Source: Capitulum mitella (taxonomy: Eukaryota; Arthropoda; Thecostraca; Pollicipedomorpha; Pollicipedidae). Taken from it: 64,000 nt of DNA. This document shows, in pieces, positions 55,656-64,000 of the stretch; the first letter of the stretch is position 1, and each line of letters opens with the position of its first letter. Where the stretch lies: positions 5,689,115 to 5,753,114 of the forward strand of contig CP099839.1 in the NCBI GenBank assembly GCA_030062745.1. The letters run 5' to 3'. The translations under genes and the position numbers were made by a program. The notes below the pieces were generated by a model that saw only the letters and a program-made list of their open reading frames with translations, did not search any database and was not told where the DNA came from.

Positions 55656-58600
55656 GTAAGTACGCATTCCCACTCGCATAGCTGGACTTGACTTGCCAAA
55701 GCCATTGTTTGAGTTGACAGACAAAAGACAAAAAAAGAAAATCAGGCATTTAGTCAGTGCTTTTGATCTAGTAACACTAACAGGGTCTTTCAGAATAGCT
55801 GTTCAGAGTGGGACGAAAGATTGCACCTTAAAAACTTTTTGTTTTGAAGGAAGTCAGATCCATCTGTTTAATGTAATCAGTTTTAACCGTTAACGCAGAC
55901 ATGACAAGAATTCCCAAAAAGGACAAAAAGTAGAGGCAGGCAAACATTGTATTTACGGTGCTCTTCTACTTTCATCATGTTATTGTACCTCTTCTGCATC
56001 CAAGTCCATTAATTCTTTCGCTGCGTCCGCTTCCTACGAAACATGCTTCTCTTTGAAATACCAAGTTTGTTAACTGGTTTTATAACGGCAACGTCCACCC
56101 ACGGAGTCAACCCATCACGTTGACTTTGCAGCATTCCCGTTAGGCAATTCTGCTTTTGCATCCCCCCTTTAGATTTCCACGATTTATAATGAAAGCACCG
56201 TTATCAAGACCTGCAGAATTATGAAAACCATTTATCACAGTTTTGGTGTATCAACTCTGCAATAACGAACAATGCAACAAAATCAAACATCCGACCTCTA
56301 CCTACTACCTCTCAACATGAAACCAAAGTTGCTCTCGTTACGGTTGAAGAAAGTCATTAGTGAGACTGGTTAGATGAATTTGTTGCTGCCATGATCAGAT
56401 CCAAATTAGTTGGCAAAAGTGGCGGGGAACGATGAACTGAAAACACAGCATTTTCCGATAACAATAAATGACAGTAAATGACAATAAATGCCTTGATGAT
56501 AAAGTAATATGCATGATATGAAACAGCGCATCTACATGTCGTGTACTGTTTGGCTGAGCCACGTTAACCTGCCATTGACTGGGGGGGGGGGGGGGGGGGG
56601 AGGGAGGCGTTTACGCCTGCCCCTCGGCGCATTTCTTAGATATCTCCCAAACGAAAAAACACAGCGTCCTGAATCACCCACGAACTATTTCACATTAATT
56701 TTGCACATATTGGCAAAAATTTTATCATCCCAGTCACGTTTTAATGACGTCATAAAACCGGTATTTTGTGATTCAACGTTTAATTTTCCTTCGCCACCAT
56801 ACTGTCAGTCCTTTTACAATGCGTAACTGTACACTACACTGCAACTACAACTGTAACTTACACTGCATATCAGCATGACCTGAGAATTAAATATGGAGCA
56901 TCTCTGACCTCATGCTAGGTCATCCTAGGTCGTGAGAATACATTTTGAAAATAAATTAAATAAACTAACTTTTGGATGCAGTCGGATAGGTCTTCGAATT
57001 GTTTAACAAAATGCAGGTGAAACTTACACAGCAGTTTTTTGCAACAGGACGTTTGGCAATTTCAAGCAGATTTCAGTTTAGCAAGTAAACTGATGGTGTC
57101 TGTTTGACGTTCTGGATGACGGATGTGGAGATATCAGCCTTTGCATTATTGTGCAACATTCCATGGAAATGTGCAACATGGGACAGATTGATTTATAGGA
57201 TCCCCAGAGACGTCAGAAGGATGGCACTAACGTGCTTGTGATACTCCAATTCTGAAACTACAGAATATTGCAAAATGACATTTGTGCGGTAATTGGGTCC
57301 ATTTCAAGGCTTTTCTCGCGTCCAAGACCCTGACAGTGTCTTTTTTAGAATCTTCGAGTCAAACGTGTCAGGAAACATGACTGCATGACGCGTTATAAGG
57401 AACGTCAAATTTGACTCAGCCTGTGACCTTGACCTTTGATGACCTTGGGTCAGGTGGCACTTGGAATATGAGATGAAGCTGCCAGGAACATACTGCCACT
57501 TCAACTTGAGTCTCGGTCGCTTTTCATTGTAATTAGGCGACTGTGGAGAAAGTGGTCACTTTACCTTGATCGACCGAACCTGAGACTTCATCAGTGACCC
57601 AAAAGTGAAAAATGCATATGTAACAAGACCGTAAGGCTCCGTGCTATCTTTCACCGTTTGAATCAGCCGAATCGGACGCTTGGTTCTTGGGATCGACAGA
57701 AGGGGAGGGGGGGAGGCGTTAAACGTTGTCCCTGCAATCAATGAGATTTCCCAAATACGCCTCATGTATTTATTCATGTATTTGTATCATGTCTATTATT
57801 CATGTATCATTTCTTCTTTGAGAAAAATAACATACTATCTTAGTAAGCTCGACAGCGCTGCATGCACTTCACTTCTAAGCAGAAGAAACGTTTTAGGCTG
57901 TCCTCAGCATTCTCTGACAGATTAATTTCTGTTGTAATCTTCAGTTGCCAACGATGCTCGTGGACAGCGCAGGGAACATGAGCCCTCTCTGCATGAAGGA
58001 GCGAGACTTTCTGTGCACACAAGGGATAAATGCACGAGGATCCTGAGCTGCATGCGCAATTAACATACAAAACTGGTTATCGTATGCTGCATACTGTTGT
58101 CGGGCTTTCAGAAACAAAGAGGACCCGGGTTGGAGTTAGCTGCCCTCAAAAAGACCCCTGCCCGCGTACACTGCAGGCATTGCAGGCAAAGCTGGATGTC
58201 CAGCGCCCTAGCTCCCGTTTGTTCCTACAGTCCCCGGGCTTAGAGTGTCATGTGGCGTCAGAAATAACCGACAGCGGTCGATCACCAATATCAAAGCCGA
58301 TTGCCCTACGACTGGGCGGATGTGTGCTCACTAGTCGTTTATTTCGGCCGCATCAGCCCGGAGATTGGGGATGGGGATGGGGATAATGGATTCATCAGCG
58401 TCATGACACCGCAGGACCAAGCCCGTTACGGCGGAAAATTGATTCTGCCCACGTCAGTCCGACGCCCTTCACACGATGCAAAGACTTCCAGCGCGACCAC
58501 GATTTGAGGTCGTACGTTTTTGAAATGGACAAGCCGTTGATACCAATCGTTTGTCGTTCGTGGCGAATTCTTCGGACGAGGTGAAGACGAATCTGACCGA

Positions 58601-60050
58601 CGGCCGTCAACTCCAGCAGCGCCATCTATACCAAACCGCCGAACACGGGCGGTTCGGGTAGACGACGCTGCTGTCACGGCGACGACGAAGGTTTCCTCAG
58701 CTCCCTCCGCCGGCTTCAGTGCAGTTACCGGGTGTATTGTTTTTCAAAGCCAGAGTCGCAAGTTCATCCTTGCCCCATAAACGTAAAGAAGTTAATAAAT
58801 TGCGCAATATTTGCACACGCTGCATCAGCTATTTTGTATCTGATCAGGCCATCAAGGGATGAAATTTGACTCTTTGTTAACAATGAAAAAGGATGGTTAA
58901 ATACCCATTTTTCGGTTGGAAAGAATTTTCCCCTATGTAAAAAGCATTTGCATTGTTTTTTTGTCTATAAGGAGGTCATCAGCGTGTGGATTTGAGGATG
59001 ATATTAAGAAGAGTCATTTTCAACTGAATTTGGAGAGAACAAGACAGTAAGGTAAGGTGAAAAACAGCTCATGCTGCAGCCCAGCAAATATCGTCTATAG
59101 AGAAATTCATAGATGCGCGAACAACTGCAGGTCATTTCCCGCGCTCGGGACTTCGCGACTTCAGCTGTGTGATGTGGAGGCGGCTCGCAAAAATAACTGC
59201 GTGGCAGCACGCTGAAAAAGCATTTGAGAAGTACTAGGCACCGTACACTGCTCTTCTGAAGTAAAATCAAACGTTTTAAGAGTCATTCAGCCAGCAATGA
59301 TATCCTTATTTCAGGAGTACAGTTCACCTAAAAACGGATGACGTTAACTGCTTGAGCCCCCGGAGACACTTTTCCGCCGTCGGTGGAAAAATGCCGATTA
59401 GTATGCACCTACTCAAAAACGAGTACCTGCTCAGTCTGAAACTGCGCAGCGCTCTCACCGAAATAGTCTTTCTTAAAAGGGCACGAACGCTTCAGTCGAG
59501 ATGTCAACGGCAGTGCGTTGATAAGGTTGCTCCTACTCAATCAGCGTACAGTTTCTAGCTCGCGCCAGACTGGCAGGCGGCGCCCGGCGCCACCTACGCC
59601 TGACTGGAGGGGTGACCGCTCCTCTCCAGTCCGCGATCAGTGGGCCACACGATACAAATAAGCGTGGTGCTGGATAGCCCGTGACAGAAGAGTTCCAGGC
59701 TGGCCTTATTTTTGTTCTGGATAATATGTCAACCATTTACGCCCTATACATGCTTCCTCATAGGCGACTACACGAAAGCGAGAAACGGCCTGGATCTCAA
59801 GGGCTATGATTAATCAAGGGCAGGTAAAGGCACCAACGAATACGTAAAAGTCCGGAGATACCGATGCATGTCTAAGTTCTCTGATTTGTTTCATATATAC
59901 GCGGAAAGGCTGAGTTAAGGACACAGCGATTTTCGCACCATTGCACCGCGGGTTCCGGTGCCGGACGGTGGACGGAATTCAAGTGTACTAATTTTTGCGT
60001 TCCTTTATTTTGGTGACATAAAGCTCGCAAAGTGGTTTTGCTTGATGCTA
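55656..60050. other. Unassigned stretch
   Basis: Mostly AT-rich, with a G20 run at 56581-56600. A related G-rich block occurs at 57697-57760: both read on as gggaggcgtt(a/t), followed by a 'tttcccaaa'/'tctcccaaa' motif, suggesting a diverged dispersed repeat. 57405-57450 is rich in tgaccttgacct motifs. No gene recognised; the open frame at 58301-58507 has no domain I know. Confidence 0.45.
56581..56600. repeat. G20 homopolymer
   Basis: Twenty consecutive G followed by agggagg; prone to sequencing error and possible quadruplex formation. Confidence 0.9.
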
Positions 60051-60059
60051 GTGATTCTT

Positions 60060-61440
60060 GTTATGGTCTTCCGTGCCTAATTTTTGAGAGTTTGGTAGCT
60101 ATGAATTTATGCAATTGGGCGAGCTTTATTTGCGAAAGCCTGTTTATTTCCAAAATATGTGGTTTTAAAACATTTTTGTTGATGTCATTTGCAACCATGA
60201 GGCCTATTTCTGCCATTTTCTTCCCTTTAAGAATCATTTATCGCCGATTTTGACGGTGGTACATCATGGCTCATCACAGACATTGGTGACTTGATCTCAG
60301 TTTCACCCGCCGGGCGTGGAGGCGAGGGGTAAATGCTTCCTCTTAAGCAGTGTTACCGGGATCACGGCAAAACGGTGCCCGACAGAACCGTAAAATTTAG
60401 CAAAGCTGACGAGACATCCATTGCGCATGTTCAAAAAAGAGCGGCCCAAGTTCATCTTAGGTCACCGAGCTATGACGTTATCGCTGAAGCCCTGCCGAGT
60501 GATTTTTGCACCAAATGTCGTTTTCGTACTGTTTTAGGGAAATAAGTGTTCATAACCGGCAGATCACGGGCATGAAATCGATTCAGAACGGTAGTTCACA
60601 TGCGAACAGGTCGCTTTATACAGGTCAATGGCTTTTTCAAGATGAAATGAGGTCAGCTGAAGACAGCCTACCTTCGACCTTAGAACGTTGCCAATCTAGC
60701 TTTTGGCGTTGAATATGATAAAGGAGACGACTTTAGGCTTATTGGTCCCCAAACGTGTTATTTCTAACTCCCGAAAGTCGATCTACAGTTCCCAAACATA
60801 AGGCTGGACCTGATCTAAGCGGTTACTGGTTTACCTGACGTGGTCGGCCCGGGTACCTTTGAACTCCATGGGGACATAGTTATCGATTGCTTTTTGTCCC
60901 AAGGCGCTATCTCAATTAGGGGTCAAATGTCAAGGGGGTGCCTTCCACCCCTCCTCATCGTTCATGCTAATAAAAATCCTGCCCGTCCGGCGAGAGTTAA
61001 TGACTGGAGGTCATTGATACTTTGCCCAATAATGGCCATTAGATGTCTGCATCACTCTCGAAATATTATTTAAAAAATCGCCAATTCCCGAAAAAAAGAC
61101 ATGTATTTACAATGGGCTTGACCTAAGGTCAATCAATCGAAAGTCTGCGAAAAATCTAAGATAGCGAACTTATTGCATTGTTCAAGATCTCTAACCCTGA
61201 AAGGTTTCTTTTCATATCATGTTTTCCGAAAAAAGCTACAAGGCACTAGACTTTATGGGCATAGGTCCACTTGACCTGATCCAGGCCAGATGCCTGACTC
61301 GACCTTGTCAAAAGTCTGAGATCTGGTAGTTTGAACAACCTGAGTAGTAACCTAGTAATAGTAATCTGAGATCAAAAGTTTGACGAAGATGTAAAAATGA
61401 TCAAGCAATAGGTACACGAAATTCCCGCTGCCTTCGTTGG
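60060..61440 (+). repeat. Dispersed repeat R2, copy A
   Basis: Two blocks of this copy align with copy B in order: 60060-60300 with about 62180-62405, and 60985-61330 with 62410-62590 plus 63805-64000. Shared words include ttttccgaaaaa, ctggaggtcattg(a/g)tactttg and tctgagatagc-type strings. Between the blocks copy A carries about 690 extra bases (60300-60985) that copy B lacks. Non-coding; class unknown. Confidence 0.7.
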
Positions 61441-62179
61441 TTCTCTCGCAATCTTTGAAAAACCTCCATGGAGGAGGGGATCAACCGCCCCCCCTCCCGT
61501 CGGGCCGGGCTAGGTTTGAAATGGCACGACCTTGTCGTTTACGTAGCCCTCTTTGAAGTGTTTCCGTTTGAGCTGTCTGTGCTTTTTCCTTTTACGATCA
61601 ACCCCCCTCATTATTGACGGCCAGGCGTCTTGACTGACACACGATGGCATACATACCACTTATATTTCGAACAAAACGTATCGGACAGCACGAGTTGCTC
61701 TGTGATACTATCACCACGGTGTATCGGTGATACCGTCGCACGAGGTATCATGCATATCATTACCACGGTGCCTACTGCTCCTACTCCGCGTTACCACTCC
61801 GAGGTAGGTGGTCATTTCTGCACAGCCCGTCGGACAGTTCGGCTCCTACATCTCAAGACAGTGGCGTTCCACGGAGCAGAACAGTCTCTTCATCTTGGCT
61901 TGGGGACCTGCGCAAACAGCATGAAGGACGCCGCCCACAGCAGGACGGCTGTTGTCATCTTCCTTGTGCCTCAGACTATAGCACCTCTGACAGTCACAAC
62001 GAAGTCACCCTCCTCAGTTTTGTCGATGTACAGCCAGGGGCTGTCTGACGCGAACACATAGGCCTGGTCGACGTGCAGCAAGTCGCAGTGGGCAGGCAGT
62101 GTCTCTCCTGCGATACGACCAAAAATGAATTAAAGTGGACGCCGTGTATGACGTTCCAGGACAAATCTTCGAATCGCTT
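61441..62179. other. Unassigned stretch between R2 copies
   Basis: Includes a C/G-rich block at 61480-61510 and short 'atcaccacggtg' type repeats at 61705-61775. No gene recognised. Confidence 0.45.
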
Positions 62180-64000
62180 ATCTTGGCTTAAATTTTGAAA
62201 CAATTCATCGGTATCAATCTATGCCATGGGCGGAACTTTTTTCGCGAAGGCTTGTTTCTTTTCAAAATACGCGGTTTTTGAAACTGTTTGAACTCCTTGG
62301 TATTATTCGCAACTGTGAGTGCCAGTCCTGCACTTCTCTCTGCGTTCCAGGTCATCCATTGCCGATTCTGACGGCTTGCATTTTGGCTCATGACAGTTAT
62401 TCGTGACCTGACCCAAAGTCAATGGCTGGAGGTCATTGGTACTTTGGCAATCGATGGTAATTAAATGTCTGCCTGTGACATTAGCATGTGACATTTGACA
62501 TTGCCTGTGACATGACACACCTTCAAAATGTTATAAAAATTCCGCCAATATCCGAAGAAATGGCAACAGGTCTTGAAAATGGACTTGCCCTTAACCCTAT
62601 TCCTGGCAGGGGGGCTGAACGCGCCCTCCTCGGGTTTTTTGCTTGCCAATTCCAGGCTTTTTAACGCAGTTTCACGAAACTTGGTGACTTTTTCTAGCTA
62701 TTCTTTCTACGTGCCGTGACATAATTTCAAAATTCTGTTTTGCTCAGGGGCGGAGCCAGGTAACGTTTTTGGGAGGCACCTCATGCCATTTTTGGCCATG
62801 TTGAGGGTAAAAGGAAAATGTCTGCCAAAAACAGAGTTTTTAAGATAGAACTTAAAACTTTATATGAATGTATAGCTAAATAGTCGGTCAATGTGCAGAT
62901 TTAATTTTGGTTACCTGAGGTCATTTTACAAGGTCAGGTCACAGTCAAAACTCAAAATTTGTTTTTTCGCAATAATTTCGGCGTCGTTTTTTCAAATGCC
63001 AAACCCGGAATACATATGACGTAAAAGGGTGCCTTCTACTTGTGTACCAAGTTTCAGCTTGATATCAGGTCGTGCCACGGAGCTATGACCTAAAATGTCA
63101 GTGCGCGTACCCTATATCGCAATAGCCATAAAACGAAATTTTTGAAAAGAGTGAATTCAAGCGATTGAAAACGTTTAAAGATAATATCAAATGCACAGGG
63201 GATCATTCCAAGTGACCCCAAGGTCACTGGAGGTCATTTAAGGTCAAAGGTCACAAGTTGATCTGAGAAACGTGTGACCATGAAAGTTCCCCCTTTTTCA
63301 TGTCCCTGACACCGCCTATGCTAACATTATACACACATTGTAATGCGATTTGTACTTCTTTAGTATAACATGACTAGCAGAAGCCAAAAAAGTGTTTTTT
63401 CCTCTTTTGTTCATTCAGTTGTTAGAGAACCAATCCTCCTATTTTTGAAACCCTGTGAACGCCCATGAATTTTCTCAAAATTTCAGATTTGCGGACCCAT
63501 GGTAAAAGCCCTATTTATAATCTCTCGATTCATGCCAGTTTCATCGAAATTGGTCCATAAACGACGGAGTTATAAGAAGTCCAAAAGTACCCCCACATTT
63601 TGACATTTTTGTTCCCCTGTATCCACAAATTTAAAAATTTTGAAAATTCCGTTTGATAAAAATGTAGTTCTCGTCACGGCCAATCGATTGCCATTTGTTG
63701 CGATGAAATTGGACGAGTAGTTCTCGAGATCTCAGGGGGGGGGCCGAATCCGCCCCCCTGCCGGGAATCGACGATACCGTCTAGCCCTCCGGGAATAGGG
63801 TTAAGTCAATGACACAAAAATATCCGGGAAATCTGAGATAGCAGATTTGTTGCATTTATAAAGATCACCAATCTCTTAAAGTTTTATTATGAAACAATGT
63901 TTTCCGAAAAAGTTACAGGACACTAGAGTTTTTTCTGGACACAGGTCTTGAGTTGACTTGAGCACACTTGAGCTGACCTGCGTGAGACACCTGACTTGGC
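62180..64000 (+). repeat. Dispersed repeat R2, copy B, interrupted by a MITE
   Basis: Homologous to copy A, same orientation, but split at 62590/63805 by the TTAA-flanked piggyBac-like MITE. It continues past the right edge of the window. Removing the MITE and one TTAA would restore collinearity with copy A. Confidence 0.75.
62591..63804 (-). mobile_element. piggyBac-like MITE, copy 4 (nested)
   Basis: 1214-bp element with TTAA at 62591-62594 and 63801-63804. Ends TTAACCCTATTCCTGGCAGG and, in reverse, TTAACCCTATTCCCGGAGGG are inverted and nearly identical to copy 2. The interior matches copy 2 in reverse orientation, and copy 1 directly, throughout, including the gcggagccaggtaacg block and the AGGTCA-type cluster near 62930. 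It sits inside repeat R2. No coding capacity. Confidence 0.88.

Noticed and set aside
1-64000. Retrovirus-like, LINE or Polinton coding sequence
   Set aside because: No reverse transcriptase, integrase, capsid or transposase motif is seen in any frame; the elements found are short, non-coding DNA elements or a SINE head.

Overview
The window is eukaryotic nuclear DNA, most likely from an arthropod and possibly a crustacean. The evidence is genes split into many short GT-AG exons, long repeat-filled introns, short CCTAA (TTAGG-type) motifs, and tRNA-derived SINE heads. The species cannot be fixed from the sequence; a barnacle-like crustacean is a guess. No prokaryotic features, rRNA or CRISPR array are present, and I see no retroviral, Polinton or reverse-transcriptase coding sequence.

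Two protein genes are well supported, and they converge tail to tail. On the + strand (about 434 to 9689) lie the last twelve exons of an MFSD6-type major facilitator gene. Every intron phase agrees, giving 686 residues and a stop; the first exon or exons, with about TM1-2, lie left of base 1. On the - strand (stop at 16098, running up to 40336 and probably 42599) lies a synaptic vesicle glycoprotein 2 (SV2)-type transporter with its diagnostic lumenal pentapeptide-like domain. Its eleven certain exons plus one candidate start exon sum to 1980 nt, a closed frame of 659 residues and a stop, which is normal SV2 length. The about 6.4 kb between the two stops holds a piggyBac-type MITE, a hAT-type MITE and unassigned GC-rich DNA.

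Beyond about 43 kb no conserved gene was recognised. Candidate 5' parts of the SV2-like gene are a GC-rich island with a good start context at 43.07 kb, a GC-rich island with a strong donor at 52.6 kb, and a possible alternative first exon at 39.0-39.2 kb. There is also an unassigned + strand exon pair at 55.1-55.7 kb.

The rest is a mosaic of plain DNA elements. Four copies of one about 1.2 kb TTAA-flanked piggyBac-like MITE lie at 4.6, 12.3, 36.5 and 62.6 kb, the last nested in another repeat with a matching unfilled site 1.5 kb away. hAT-type MITEs with readable 8-bp target duplications lie at 7.28, 7.95 and 15.1 kb. A 2.3 kb foldback element lies at 32.9-35.2 kb. Minisatellites have periods of 20, 22, 31, 34, 88 and 120 bp, and several degenerate about 30-bp repeat tracts sit beside SV2-like exons. 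One stretch at 30.7-30.9 kb looks like an assembly artefact. I found no convincing new multi-gene system; the strongest observations concern element structure and gene models.
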